A stretch of 43,067 bases of DNA from Pelagibacteraceae bacterium AG-325-E13 (GCA_003282965.1 QBYF01000008.1:1-43067); one strand, 5' to 3'. Shown: positions 25,589 to 34,973, numbered from the stretch's first letter. Numbers and translations: made by a program. The notes: generated from the sequence alone by a model not told the origin.

Positions 25589-27082
25589 ATGAAAAATATA
25601 GAACACTTTGTTGGTGGAAAATTATTTAGCGGAGATTCAAAAAGATTTGGAAAAGTTTTTAATCCAGCAACAGGTGAACAAAGTTCAGAAGTAAAACTTG
25701 CTTCTACAAAAGATGTAAATCAAGCAGTTGAAAATGCTAAGAAAGCATTTGAACCTTGGGCAAATACACCCCCCCTTCAAAGAGCTAGAATAATGTTCAA
25801 GTTTAAAGAATTAATCGAGAAAAATTCTGATGAGCTAACAAAAATCATAGTTGCTGAACACGGCAAAGTTTTTGAGGATGCAAGAGGCTCGCTAACAAGG
25901 GGTTTAGAGGTAGTTGAATATGCTTGTGGTATTCCTCAAATGCTTAAAGGAGAGTTTACAGAAAATGTTGGGACCAATGTCGATAGTTGGTCTGTACGAC
26001 AACCGTTGGGAGTTTGTGCAGGGATTACGCCTTTTAATTTTCCTGCAATGGTCCCGATGTGGATGTTTCCTATGGCTATTGCTTGTGGAAACACATTTGT
26101 CTTAAAGCCATCTGAAAAAGATCCCTCATGTTCAATGAGATTAGCCGAACTTTTGAGAGAATCTGGTCTTCCTGAAGGGGTTTTTAATGTTGTTAATGGA
26201 GATAAGGAAGCAGTAGATGCTTTAATAAATAATAAAAATGTAGTTGCTATGAGCTTTGTTGGTTCTACACCAATAGCTAAATATATTTACGAAAACTGTG
26301 CAAAAAATGAAAAAAGAGTTCAGGCCCTTGGTGGAGCGAAAAATCATTGTGTAGTAATGCCTGACTGTGATTTGGATCAAGCTGTTAATGGTTTAATGGG
26401 TGCAGCATATGGTTCAGCAGGTGAAAGGTGCATGGCTCAATCTGTTGCTGTTGCAGTAGGTGGTATTGGAGATAAACTTGTAGACTCCTTAGCAAAAAAA
26501 GTTGAAGCATTAAAAGTTGGACCTGGCATGGATAAACAATCAGAAATGGGTCCATTAGTAACAAAAGATCATTTAGCAAAAGTAAAAGGCTATGTGGATA
26601 TTGGTGTTAAAGAAGGAGCCAAATTAGTTGTAGATGGGAGAAATTTTAAACTGCAAGGTTATGAAAATGGATATTACATAGGTGGATGTCTGTTTGATCA
26701 TGTAAAAAAAGATATGAGAATTTATAAGGAAGAAATATTTGGGCCAGTACTATCTGTAATTAGAGCAAAAGATTTTGACGAGGCGTTGCAGCTAGTTAAT
26801 GATCATGAATTCGGAAATGGTGTTAGCATTTTCACAAGAGACGGAGACTCTGGTAGAACATTTTCAAATAAAGCTAAAATTGGAATGGTTGGAATAAATA
26901 TTCCAATTCCTGTACCAATGGCTTTCCATAGTTTTGGAGGGTGGAAGAGATCTTTATTCGGAGATCAACACATGCATGGTCCAGAAGGTGTAAGATTTTA
27001 TACAAAATTAAAAACAATCACTTCAAGATGGCCATCTGGATTAAGATCTGATCCAGAGTTTGTGATGCCAACTATGAAATAA
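25589..27082 (+). CDS. mmsA: Methylmalonate-semialdehyde dehydrogenase (CoA-acylating)
   Basis: This 497-residue aldehyde dehydrogenase matches the MmsA subgroup, which makes propionyl-CoA from methylmalonate semialdehyde or acetyl-CoA from malonate semialdehyde (valine, inositol or beta-alanine breakdown). Supporting blocks are the N-terminal [43 protein letters not shown], the catalytic Cys in [14 protein letters not shown], and the MmsA-like C-terminal [19 protein letters not shown]. It lies between sdhB and mdh, which is an uncommon place. Other CoA-acylating or NAD-dependent specificities cannot be excluded from motifs alone. Confidence 0.88.
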   Translation: MKNIEHFVGGKLFSGDSKRFGKVFNPATGEQSSEVKLASTKDVNQAVENAKKAFEPWANTPPLQRARIMFKFKELIEKNSDELTKIIVAEHGKVFEDARGSLTRGLEVVEYACGIPQMLKGEFTENVGTNVDSWSVRQPLGVCAGITPFNFPAMVPMWMFPMAIACGNTFVLKPSEKDPSCSMRLAELLRESGLPEGVFNVVNGDKEAVDALINNKNVVAMSFVGSTPIAKYIYENCAKNEKRVQALGGAKNHCVVMPDCDLDQAVNGLMGAAYGSAGERCMAQSVAVAVGGIGDKLVDSLAKKVEALKVGPGMDKQSEMGPLVTKDHLAKVKGYVDIGVKEGAKLVVDGRNFKLQGYENGYYIGGCLFDHVKKDMRIYKEEIFGPVLSVIRAKDFDEALQLVNDHEFGNGVSIFTRDGDSGRTFSNKAKIGMVGINIPIPVPMAFHSFGGWKRSLFGDQHMHGPEGVRFYTKLKTITSRWPSGLRSDPEFVMPTMK

Positions 27083-27095
27083 CAAAAAGGATAAA

Positions 27096-28052
27096 ATGAA
27101 AAAGAAAATTACTTTAATAGGAGCTGGACAAATTGGTGGAACCTTAGCTCACTTAATAGCATTAAAAGGATTAGCTGATGTAGTATTATTTGATGTTGCA
27201 GCTGGTATTGCTAAAGGAAAAGCTTTAGATATTGCTCAATCTTCGCCAGTTTCTGGTTTCAATGTTAGCTTATCAGGAACAGATAATTACGATGATACCA
27301 AAAACTCTGATGTAATAATAATTACGGCAGGGGTTCCTAGAAAACCAGGTATGACTAGGGATGATTTACTTGGTATTAATTTAAAGATTATTAAACAAGT
27401 AGCAGAAGGAATAAAAAAAACCTCTCCTAACGCTTTTGTAATATGTATTACGAACCCCCTGGATGTAATCGTAATGGCACTCCAGAAATTTTCAGGTCTT
27501 CCAAAAAATAAAGTTGTTGGTATGGCAGGTATATTGGACTCTTCCAGATTTATTTACTTTTTATCAGAAGAATTAAAAGTTCCGGTACAAAAAATTAAGT
27601 CATTCGTTCTTGGTGGGCATGGTGATAGCATGGTTGCTATGCTTGGATCAACAGAAGTTGAAGGAAAAAAGATTAATGAACTGGTGAAAGAAAGAAAAAT
27701 ATCTAGAGAAAAATTAGACCAAATAGTTGATAGAACAAAAAAAGGTGGAGCAGAAATTGTAAAATTTTTAGAAAAAGGTTCTGCTTTCTATGCACCCGCA
27801 GCTGCAGGAGTTGAGATGGCTGAATGTTTCTTAAAAGATTTAAAAAAACAACAACCTTGCGCAGTATATCTTAACGGTGAATATGGAGCTAAAGAAATAT
27901 ATGCTGGAGTTCCTGTAATTATTGGTTCTGGCGGAGTTGAAAAGATTATTGAGCTTGAACTATCTACAGATGAGAAAGTAAATTTTGATAAATCTGTTGC
28001 TGCGGTAAGAGATTTGTATAGTGCGGCACAAAAAATTGATCCGTCACTTTAA
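27096..28052 (+). CDS. mdh: Malate dehydrogenase
   Basis: Mdh interconverts malate and oxaloacetate with NAD. The 318-residue protein is of the LDH-like type usual in alphaproteobacteria, with [15 protein letters not shown], the substrate Arg in [24 protein letters not shown], and the catalytic His in [13 protein letters not shown]. It has an AAAAGGA ribosome site before the start. In other alphaproteobacteria mdh is commonly followed by sucCDAB; here a block of glycan-type genes lies between mdh and sucC. No defects are seen. Confidence 0.96.
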   Translation: MKKKITLIGAGQIGGTLAHLIALKGLADVVLFDVAAGIAKGKALDIAQSSPVSGFNVSLSGTDNYDDTKNSDVIIITAGVPRKPGMTRDDLLGINLKIIKQVAEGIKKTSPNAFVICITNPLDVIVMALQKFSGLPKNKVVGMAGILDSSRFIYFLSEELKVPVQKIKSFVLGGHGDSMVAMLGSTEVEGKKINELVKERKISREKLDQIVDRTKKGGAEIVKFLEKGSAFYAPAAAGVEMAECFLKDLKKQQPCAVYLNGEYGAKEIYAGVPVIIGSGGVEKIIELELSTDEKVNFDKSVAAVRDLYSAAQKIDPSL

Positions 28053-28078
28053 AAGATCTTAATTTGATACGTTAATTA

Positions 28079-29482
28079 ATGAAAAAAAAAATTTACGATA
28101 TTTTAGTAATAGGTACAGGCCTATCCAGTTTAACATTTATAGACGCTTACTTAGAAAATAATAATTTAATTAATGTTATTTCATTTAATAAAAGTAAAAA
28201 AAAATTTCCACAAATAGATAATAATCATATTTTTAAAATTTTACCTCCACAGATGATTGGAGAAGATAAACAAGTCATGGACTATTTTTCATTAAACAAA
28301 GTTATTATAGATAAAAATACAAAATTCTTCGGATCTCTTGAATTTGGAGGTTTATCAAATTACTGGGGGTTACAAATTGATAAAAATATTGAGAAAGATA
28401 TTTCACATTTGTCAAAAAAAACTCAAAAAAAAATAAAAATATCATTTCACGAAATTTTAAATAAATTAAAATTATTAGGACAAGTTGATAATAAATATAA
28501 AAATATTTTTATTAAAGATAAGTATATAAATCATAAGTTTTTTGAAAAAAACAAAGAATTAATATCAGATGAGCCCTTGTTGGCATTTCAAAAAAAAGGA
28601 AATAAAAAAGGAATTAATCTTAACTTAATTAATGAAGAAAAAGATAAGCTAACCCCATCAAACTTATTTCATAAAAACTTAAAAAATAAAAAAATAATTT
28701 TTCATAATTTTTTTGTAGAAAAAATTCAAAATTGTAAAGAGGGTTTGAAACTTTATTGTTCAAACGGTGAAAAAAAAGAAATATTTATTACTAAAAAACT
28801 TGTTTTAGGGTGTGGAACATTAATAACAACAAAGCTGATAATGGATTATTTTAATATTAAAAGAGAGGTAAAAATTTTTCATCATCCAAGGTTATTTTCG
28901 GTCTATTTTTCTAAAAAAAAGTGGAAAAATAAAATGAAATTTCAGCCTTCTCATTTTCATCTTAAGTTGAAAAAAAATCCCTTACTATTTACAGCAGATT
29001 TTAGGCCTGGAAATAAGATAATAATTGAAGCTATAGTAAAATTTAAAAAATTTTTAAATCCCATAAAATTTTTTTTAAACATTATTAGAGAGCATTTTAT
29101 TTTTTCAAACATATTCTTTAACCCAAAATTTAGTAATTTATACTTGAAGAAAAGAGGAGATACCTATTTAGTTTTTTCGAAAAATAAAAATATCAAAAAA
29201 TTGCTAAAAAAAACAAGTAAAAAAATATTTAATTTTTTAATATCGTCGAAGAAAATTCTACCTTTTTATATAAACTATTTTCCAGGTTTTGGCGCAGATT
29301 TTCATTATTTTGGAACTATACAAGTAGGAAAATCAAAAGATTTATCTGTTAATGAAAAATGTCAAATTAATAAAAAAAAGAATATATATATAGTTGATGG
29401 ATCTGTTTTTAAATTTAATGGAAACAAATATCCCCTTGGTCTTATAATGGCAAATGCAAGAAGAATAGGAAAAGAAATGTAA
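28079..29482 (+). CDS. FAD-dependent oxidoreductase, GMC-like
   Basis: The 467-residue protein opens with the FAD-binding motif DILVIGTGLSSLTFIDAY and ends with NIYIVDGSVFKFNGNKYPLG followed by LIMANARRIG, which matches the C-terminal flavin-site pattern of GMC oxidoreductases. The segment FGSLEFGGLSNYWGLQID resembles the GGxSxxWG motif of that family, and KLVLGCGTLITTKLIM matches its second dinucleotide segment. The middle is Lys-rich and diverged. In this setting it may oxidise a sugar or polyol precursor of a surface glycan; the substrate is unknown. Its stop overlaps the next gene's start by one base (TAATG), so the two are coupled. Confidence 0.72.
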   Translation: MKKKIYDILVIGTGLSSLTFIDAYLENNNLINVISFNKSKKKFPQIDNNHIFKILPPQMIGEDKQVMDYFSLNKVIIDKNTKFFGSLEFGGLSNYWGLQIDKNIEKDISHLSKKTQKKIKISFHEILNKLKLLGQVDNKYKNIFIKDKYINHKFFEKNKELISDEPLLAFQKKGNKKGINLNLINEEKDKLTPSNLFHKNLKNKKIIFHNFFVEKIQNCKEGLKLYCSNGEKKEIFITKKLVLGCGTLITTKLIMDYFNIKREVKIFHHPRLFSVYFSKKKWKNKMKFQPSHFHLKLKKNPLLFTADFRPGNKIIIEAIVKFKKFLNPIKFFLNIIREHFIFSNIFFNPKFSNLYLKKRGDTYLVFSKNKNIKKLLKKTSKKIFNFLISSKKILPFYINYFPGFGADFHYFGTIQVGKSKDLSVNEKCQINKKKNIYIVDGSVFKFNGNKYPLGLIMANARRIGKEM

Positions 29483-30714
29483 TGTTTAGAATATGGATAT
29501 ATTTAAATATCAAAAATTTTTTAAAAAGTTTTTTTTTAAATAACACATCTTTAAAAAAAGAATTTATAGAAAAATATATTTGTAAACAGTCAAAAAAAAA
29601 ATATTTACATCTTTTTAGTCAGTGTCGAGTGGCATTCTATTTTATTCTTATTTATCTAAAAAAAAAAACAAATAAAAACGAGATTATATTATGTGCTTAT
29701 AATCTTCCTGAAATGATTAATGTAGCAAAAAATTTAGGCCTTAAAATAAAGTATTACGATTTAGATTATGAAACTGGATCACCTGTAATAAAAGATATAA
29801 AAAAAAATATTTCAAAAAAAACACTAGCTGTCGTTTTAACTAATATGTTTAATACCTATCATGATGGCGAAGAAATTAAAAATATTTTAAAAAAAAATAA
29901 AATTCCACTAATAGAAGATAATGCTATTTATTTTGACAATTATACTTTAAAAAAAGGAAAAAAATATTTTTCGGGAACCGTTGGTGATTTTTCGATTTAT
30001 AGTTTTAATATAATGAAAAATATTTCTTCTTTTTACGGCGGTGCTGCTAGCACTAATGATATGAAATTTAAAAAATTTTGTATTGAACAAGAAAAGAATT
30101 TAGATACTTTTTTTATTTTTCCCTTGTTAAAACAAATCACAATATTTTTTATTTTAAAAATAATGTCGATAAAATATTTATATAAATATATTTTTAGTTA
30201 TATAATAACTATTGCACATAAATATAAAATAAGTTTTTTATTATTTTTATTTTACCCCTCACTAAAAAATGTAAATTTAAAACTTCCAAAATATTTTCAT
30301 ACAAAGATAAGCACTTTAGCTATCAAAAACACTTATTTACAGCTTAAAGACGAAAAAAAAAGAAAAGAATTATTCATATTTAGAAAAAATCTACATAAAC
30401 TTTATTACGAAAAACTTAAAAATCTAAATAGTCCCAATTTTAATACAATTAAAAAATTTGATTATAATTACCAAAACTACCTTGATTTTCCTGTTCTTGT
30501 TAAGGATAAACAAAATCTTAATTCTTACCTCCTAAAGTACGGCATAGAAATAAGGTTTAGACATTATTACAATTGTGCAAAAATATTTAAAGAAAAAAAA
30601 ATTTATAAAAACGCCGAAAGATACGAAAAAGAGCTAATTTGTTTTCCTGCCCACATTAAGACAAAAAACTCATATATTGATTTCATTGAAACGAAACTAC
30701 GAAATTATTACTAA
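29482..30714 (+). CDS. DegT/DnrJ/EryC1-like PLP aminotransferase with a hydrophobic insertion
   Basis: The 410-residue protein shows the DegT fold-type I pattern: LAVVLTNMFNTYHD, the cofactor Asp in LIEDNAIYFD (D146), DFSIYSFNIMKNISSFYGGA with the PLP lysine at K179, and a C-terminal RHYYNC..ICFPAH end as in sugar aminotransferases. Between residues about 209 and 260 lies a strongly hydrophobic stretch (for example FFIFPLLKQITIFFILKIM and IIT..SFLLFLFYP segments) not usual in DegT enzymes, which suggests membrane attachment. It is likely to aminate a keto-sugar or a related glycan precursor. It is coupled to the FAD oxidoreductase upstream, which could supply the keto substrate. The family call is moderately secure, the role is inferred. 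Confidence 0.68.
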   Translation: MFRIWIYLNIKNFLKSFFLNNTSLKKEFIEKYICKQSKKKYLHLFSQCRVAFYFILIYLKKKTNKNEIILCAYNLPEMINVAKNLGLKIKYYDLDYETGSPVIKDIKKNISKKTLAVVLTNMFNTYHDGEEIKNILKKNKIPLIEDNAIYFDNYTLKKGKKYFSGTVGDFSIYSFNIMKNISSFYGGAASTNDMKFKKFCIEQEKNLDTFFIFPLLKQITIFFILKIMSIKYLYKYIFSYIITIAHKYKISFLLFLFYPSLKNVNLKLPKYFHTKISTLAIKNTYLQLKDEKKRKELFIFRKNLHKLYYEKLKNLNSPNFNTIKKFDYNYQNYLDFPVLVKDKQNLNSYLLKYGIEIRFRHYYNCAKIFKEKKIYKNAERYEKELICFPAHIKTKNSYIDFIETKLRNYY

Positions 30715-30721
30715 AATTTTT

Positions 30722-32296
30722 ATGTTAAAAAAACTTGAGTTAAAAGATTCATTTATTGTAATAACTTTATTTCTATCAGCCTTCCTAATAAATTTTTACG
30801 TTGGGTCTAGAGGAGTTTATCCTGTAGATACCTTTTTTCACTTTGATAATGGATATCGAATTTTACTTGGAGAAAATCCTGTAAAAGACTATTGGATCGT
30901 ACATGGTTTTTTAGTTGACTACCTTCAAGCAATATTTTTTAAATTTTTTGGCTATAATTGGAGTGCATATTTGATCCATGCTTCTTTATTTAATTCAATT
31001 ATAGTTATATTTACATTTTACATTTTTAAGGTGCTTAAAATTAAAAGCTATCTAATTCTCATTCTATTGTTAGGACTGTCAATATTAGCTTACCCAGTTA
31101 GTGGTGTACCGTTTCTTGACTTACATTCAGCTTTCTTTTCACTATTTTCTATTTATTTTTTAATTATTGCTATAATTAAAAATAAAAACTTTTATTGGTT
31201 TTGGGTAGCGTTTCTTCTTTGTGTTGCATTTTTTTCAAAACAAGTGCCTGCCGCATACGTAATACTTGGAGTAAGTCTTATAAATTTCATTTTGGCATTT
31301 AACAAAAAAAATTTAATGATAACTATTTGGTATTTTCTAGGGGCATTTTCATTTTTAATATTATTATTAATTTTTTTACTGTATAAAAATATTAATTTAA
31401 ATGATTTTATAGTACAAATTTTCCTTTTTCCTCAATCGATTGGCACGAACAGATATGGAGATTATAATTTAAGCTTAAAAAATATTATATTAGATTATAA
31501 GTTTATATACGTTTTTATATTATTCATCTTATCAATCAATATTTTAAATTTCTTTAAAAAGAAAGATTTTATTAAATCAAAAAGTTTTTTAATTTTTGTT
31601 ATAATTTTAACTTATTCATCATCACTAATTATTCATCAAATTTATACAAAAAATCAGGTATTTATTTTTTTCTTGATCCCGATATTAGCAGGTTTTTCAA
31701 TTTACTTTTTAAAAGATATAAATTTCAAAAATAAAAAATTAACTATTTTATTACTATTTTTAGTTTTTTTGTTTGCCACATTTAAATACAATAATAGGTT
31801 TAATGTAGAGAGAAAGTTTCATGAACTGTCTAATGTGAACATAAATAATTCTATTAAAGTAAATTTATTTAATAATAAATTTAAAGGAATAAATTGGATA
31901 TCTCCTTATTATAAAAATCCTGAAGATGAGATAGAAAAAATTAATAAATTTTTCAATATATTACTTAATGATAAACAAAAAAAAATGGTTATTACAGAAT
32001 ATAATTTTTTTTCATTATTGTTGAATGAAAAACTTTATAGTCCAAGTAGATCATATGATTATATAAGTTATCCTAAGAAGGACACTAAATATTTTAAATT
32101 ATATCAAAAACATCTAGTAGAATTAATAAAAAAAAATAATATTAAACATTTGTATTTATTTGAACCAAAAAAAATAATTAAATCTAGAATGAACCATTTA
32201 GTATATGATTATATTTCTGAGGGTTGTTTTCAGGTTATTAACATAAGTGAAAAAACAAAATTATTAAAGATTATCAATTGTAGTGAATTACAATAA
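30722..32296 (+). CDS. Polytopic membrane protein, GT-C (family 39-like) glycosyltransferase candidate
   Basis: The 524-residue product has about ten or more membrane helices. The first outer loop has YPVDTFFHFDNGYRILLGE with acidic residues at D36 and D42, then DYWIVHGFLVDYLQAIFFKF, a layout common to GT-C glycosyltransferases of the GT39/ArnT type, which use a lipid-linked sugar on the periplasmic side. The C-terminal part (after about residue 350) is a soluble-looking domain with few helices. ATG 30722 is preferred over a TTG at 30677, which would lie inside the upstream gene. It is 7 bases after the DegT-like gene. The exact donor and acceptor are unknown. Confidence 0.65.
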   Translation: MLKKLELKDSFIVITLFLSAFLINFYVGSRGVYPVDTFFHFDNGYRILLGENPVKDYWIVHGFLVDYLQAIFFKFFGYNWSAYLIHASLFNSIIVIFTFYIFKVLKIKSYLILILLLGLSILAYPVSGVPFLDLHSAFFSLFSIYFLIIAIIKNKNFYWFWVAFLLCVAFFSKQVPAAYVILGVSLINFILAFNKKNLMITIWYFLGAFSFLILLLIFLLYKNINLNDFIVQIFLFPQSIGTNRYGDYNLSLKNIILDYKFIYVFILFILSINILNFFKKKDFIKSKSFLIFVIILTYSSSLIIHQIYTKNQVFIFFLIPILAGFSIYFLKDINFKNKKLTILLLFLVFLFATFKYNNRFNVERKFHELSNVNINNSIKVNLFNNKFKGINWISPYYKNPEDEIEKINKFFNILLNDKQKKMVITEYNFFSLLLNEKLYSPSRSYDYISYPKKDTKYFKLYQKHLVELIKKNNIKHLYLFEPKKIIKSRMNHLVYDYISEGCFQVINISEKTKLLKIINCSELQ

Positions 32297-32325
32297 TTAT
32301 GCTTGAACATTTTAAAGTAAAAAAA

Positions 32326-32589
32326 TTAATTATTCCCAAGCTCTTTTTGAATTTTATTTATAAAATTATTTAATAAATCTTTATCTTCATTATTTATTAA
32401 ATCCTTTTTTTCAGTAGCATTTTTAATTTCCGATCTCAATTTTTGTTTTATAGTATCGATATATTCCTTAGAAGTGAGATGATCAATTCTTCTCTCAATT
32501 GTTTTTTGTGCATATGTAAACGTAAGCTTAAAACCTATAATAATTAAAAAAAAAATTATTAACGATTTATAAATGAATATTTTCATCAT
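32326..32589 (-). CDS. Small membrane-anchored protein with a charged helical tail (unrecognised)
   Basis: This 87-residue protein begins MMKIFIYKSLIIFFLIIIGF, forming one N-terminal membrane helix (or uncleaved signal) at about residues 4-28, followed by a highly charged, probably helical region (KTIERRIDHL, KQKLRSEIKN, LINNEDKDLLNN). I do not recognise the family. Its start overlaps the stop of the upstream glycosyltransferase gene by 4 bases, so it is probably translated with it and may be an accessory subunit. A second possible start is the next Met at 32586. The stop lies 29 bases from the end of the convergent plus-strand gene. Confidence 0.72.
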   Translation of the reverse strand: MMKIFIYKSLIIFFLIIIGFKLTFTYAQKTIERRIDHLTSKEYIDTIKQKLRSEIKNATEKKDLINNEDKDLLNNFINKIQKELGNN

Positions 32590-34223
32590 TTCATTTTCCT
32601 ATGCACCTCATATATTAAAATTCCATCAATAAAGTGCTGTTTATAAAGTTTAAAACTATCATCTAAAGAAAATTTGTCACTAAGTTTAACATTTACATTA
32701 TATATTTTATTAGAATAAACATAATCAGCATTTTTAATATCATCATATACAAAAACAATACGTTTTTGGTCTATCTCTGGCAATAATTCTTTCATTCTCC
32801 ATAACGGATACCAAGAATTAATACCTATTTTAATTTTATTACTTTTATCGTTCATCACAACTTCGCGTAAAAATTTAATTCCAGATAATCCAGTAAAATC
32901 TATTTCAAATTTATTTTTAAATTTATTTGATAGTAATTCATTAAAATAAAGAGACTGGTAAGGGTGATATATATAAATCTTATAAATATTAAATAAAGAA
33001 GTTACTGATAAAACTACTACTAAAATATTAATGTATTTTTTTAATTTTGGATAAATAAAAAATAAACTAAGAAAATAAATTGAAAAATAAATAAAAAAGC
33101 AATTAAGGAAATAGAAAATACGCCAACTATTATAATGTTTTGTAGCAAAAAATACTCCAATAACACTTAAAATTACAAAGGTTATTAAAATAAAAAAATC
33201 TTTTTTTTCGTTATTATTATTCCACAAATCGTAGTTTGATTTTGATTTTTCAATGGAGAATAATTTTAAAATATAAACTTTAGCTAATAGAAAAAATCCA
33301 ATTAAAAATAATGAAAAATTTATTATCGGAGTTGAAATAAAGACCCATAAGGGTAGATAATGAAAAGGAACTAATTCAGTATTATAGAATTCATCATTGA
33401 AGTAAATGAGAGTTGGGCCAAAAGTTTGTAAATTGCTTAAGAGGTATAAAAATTTTTCTAGAGGATTAATCCAAAGATATGGCCAATGTAAAATTAAAAA
33501 TAAAATATAAAAAAAAATATAAATTAAAATCTTATTAATAATTTTAAAATCACCCTTATTTGATAATATAGACAAAAAATATATAAATAAAAAAGTGAAA
33601 GGAAAAATAAGCCCAAACAATCTGGTAGATGTAGCGATAGACGAAAAAATTGCCAATAAAATTATATTTTTGATATTAAAATTTTCAAAAGTTTTAAAAA
33701 TAAAAAAAGTAGATATTATAAAAAAAGTTAAAAAAACAAGGTCTTTATTATTTTGGAAGCTATCACCAAATATCCTAGGTGTAATAATCAATAGAAAACA
33801 TCCTGCTAGTGACAAAAATTTATTATTAAATCTATTTAAAAGTGTTTTGTAAAAAAAAATTATACCTACATAAAAATAACAAAAAGTTAAGAAATGTCTC
33901 ATTTCGTACATTTGAATTGGTTCATTAAGAGAAAAAATAATTTCAATAATTGCAGCAGGAACATCAAAAATTATCCCATATACATCACTCCATGGTTCTG
34001 TAAAACTTGAAGATAAAACTAATTTTTCATTTGCTATAAGAGAAATTTTTTCTAAACCAAAAAAATTGGATAAATATTCAAGCCAGTATAATCCACTACG
34101 TCTTTGAAAAGTTTCATCGATATTAAAACCATAATCTTTGTAAATCGAAAATCCTATGAGAAAATAGATTGAAAAAAAGATGTAATGACAATTAGATAAT
34201 AATCTATTAGATATGGTCTTCAT
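32586..34223 (-). CDS. GT-C glycosyltransferase, family 39/PMT-like membrane protein
   Basis: The 545-residue protein has about eleven hydrophobic helices. Its first periplasmic loop has the DE pair typical of GT-C enzymes (YGFNIDETFQRR, D36 and E37), and later segments include TPRIFGDSFQNNKDLVFL, LHWPYLWINPLEKF and YHPYQSLYFNELLS, the last being common in PMT/GT39-like bacterial proteins. Such enzymes move a sugar from a polyprenyl phosphate carrier to lipid, glycan or protein. It is divergent from the FkbM gene (46 bases between starts) and overlaps the small membrane gene downstream. The gene is very AT-rich. Substrates cannot be read from the sequence. Confidence 0.75.
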   Translation of the reverse strand: MKTISNRLLSNCHYIFFSIYFLIGFSIYKDYGFNIDETFQRRSGLYWLEYLSNFFGLEKISLIANEKLVLSSSFTEPWSDVYGIIFDVPAAIIEIIFSLNEPIQMYEMRHFLTFCYFYVGIIFFYKTLLNRFNNKFLSLAGCFLLIITPRIFGDSFQNNKDLVFLTFFIISTFFIFKTFENFNIKNIILLAIFSSIATSTRLFGLIFPFTFLFIYFLSILSNKGDFKIINKILIYIFFYILFLILHWPYLWINPLEKFLYLLSNLQTFGPTLIYFNDEFYNTELVPFHYLPLWVFISTPIINFSLFLIGFFLLAKVYILKLFSIEKSKSNYDLWNNNNEKKDFFILITFVILSVIGVFFATKHYNSWRIFYFLNCFFIYFSIYFLSLFFIYPKLKKYINILVVVLSVTSLFNIYKIYIYHPYQSLYFNELLSNKFKNKFEIDFTGLSGIKFLREVVMNDKSNKIKIGINSWYPLWRMKELLPEIDQKRIVFVYDDIKNADYVYSNKIYNVNVKLSDKFSLDDSFKLYKQHFIDGILIYEVHRKMK

Positions 34224-34268
34224 AAACTTTAATTATAAACAAATTTAAGTATAAATAAATTAAATAAT
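34224..34268. promoter_or_regulatory. Short divergent promoter gap between the glycosyltransferase and fkbM genes
   Basis: These 45 bases separate two divergent starts and must carry both promoters if each gene is independently expressed. They are almost purely A and T, with AT-rich -10-like words (for example TATAAA and TAAAT), and no clear -35 can be singled out. The plus-side promoter matters because it may also drive sucC, whose start overlaps the fkbM stop. Confidence 0.35.
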
Positions 34269-34973
34269 ATGAAATTTTTTAAAATCTTGGCTATCTTCTT
34301 TTTTGATATTCTAGATCATTTCCATCAAAAAAAAATTTTAAATTTTTTTCAATATAAAAAAATTAAAATAAATTCTATAATTGATATTGGAGCGCATAAA
34401 GGTAAATATACAGATTTATTTTTAAGAAATTATTCTATAAATTATGCCTTATTAATTGAGCCACAAAAAAAATACTTTCATACGCTCAAAGAAAAATATA
34501 AAAATAAAAAAAAAATTAAGATATTAGATTGTGCAGTATCTAATAAGAATAAAAAAAGTTTTTTTAATATAAATCATCACGATCTTACCTCTTCATTGAA
34601 TACAATAAATTTTAAAAATAATTTTTTGGTTTATAAGTCAAAACTGTTTGGAATACAGTCTGATAAAATGATAAGAGATAAAGTAGCCATTAAAACAAAG
34701 ACTATTAAATCAATTTTAGGTAATTTAAAAAAAAAAATAGATTTGGTGAAAATTGACACTGAGGGTCATGAGCTAGAAGTGTTGAAAGGTTGTGGCAATG
34801 TGCTTAAAAATTTTAAAATCATTTTAATAGAATTTAGAAATGACAATCATTATTTGAACTATTATCCAAAAAAAGTACATAAATTATTGATAAAAAATAA
34901 TTTTTATAAGTTAAAAGTATTTAAATTTCCATTTACAACTTGGGAAGATAGAATATACATAAAGAAAATATGA
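34269..34973 (+). CDS. FkbM family SAM-dependent methyltransferase
   Basis: The 234-residue protein has the FkbM pattern: the SAM-binding motif SIIDIGAHKGKYTDLFL (D39, G41), an acidic residue ending strand 2 in LLIEPQKKYF, and the family-defining DLVKIDTEGHELEVLKG, then IILIEFRND. FkbM enzymes usually O-methylate sugars or small molecules; in a glycan locus, methylation of a surface sugar is likely but not proven. It is divergent from the glycosyltransferase gene. Its TGA overlaps the sucC start codon (ATGA at 34970-34973), so a TCA-cycle gene is translationally coupled to it. Confidence 0.86.
   Translation: MKFFKILAIFFFDILDHFHQKKILNFFQYKKIKINSIIDIGAHKGKYTDLFLRNYSINYALLIEPQKKYFHTLKEKYKNKKKIKILDCAVSNKNKKSFFNINHHDLTSSLNTINFKNNFLVYKSKLFGIQSDKMIRDKVAIKTKTIKSILGNLKKKIDLVKIDTEGHELEVLKGCGNVLKNFKIILIEFRNDNHYLNYYPKKVHKLLIKNNFYKLKVFKFPFTTWEDRIYIKKI

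Larger units (their letters stand above)
28053..34969. other. AT-rich envelope-glycan gene island between mdh and sucC
   Basis: This 6.9-kb block holds six genes in mixed orientation (plus, plus, plus, minus, minus, plus), unlike the all-plus TCA genes around it. Base composition falls sharply: counting two lines gives 9 G+C of 60 at 28381-28440 and 8 of 60 at 29041-29100, against 25 of 60 at 35101-35160 in sucC. The products are membrane glycosyltransferase-like proteins, a DegT-type aminotransferase, an FAD oxidoreductase and an FkbM methyltransferase. No integrase, transposase, tRNA or flanking repeat was found, so it looks like a replacement-type variable locus, not a classical mobile island. 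Confidence 0.75.

Noticed and set aside
28079-34973. Prophage or transposon origin for the AT-rich block
   Set aside because: No integrase, transposase, phage structural gene, terminal repeat or tRNA target was found.
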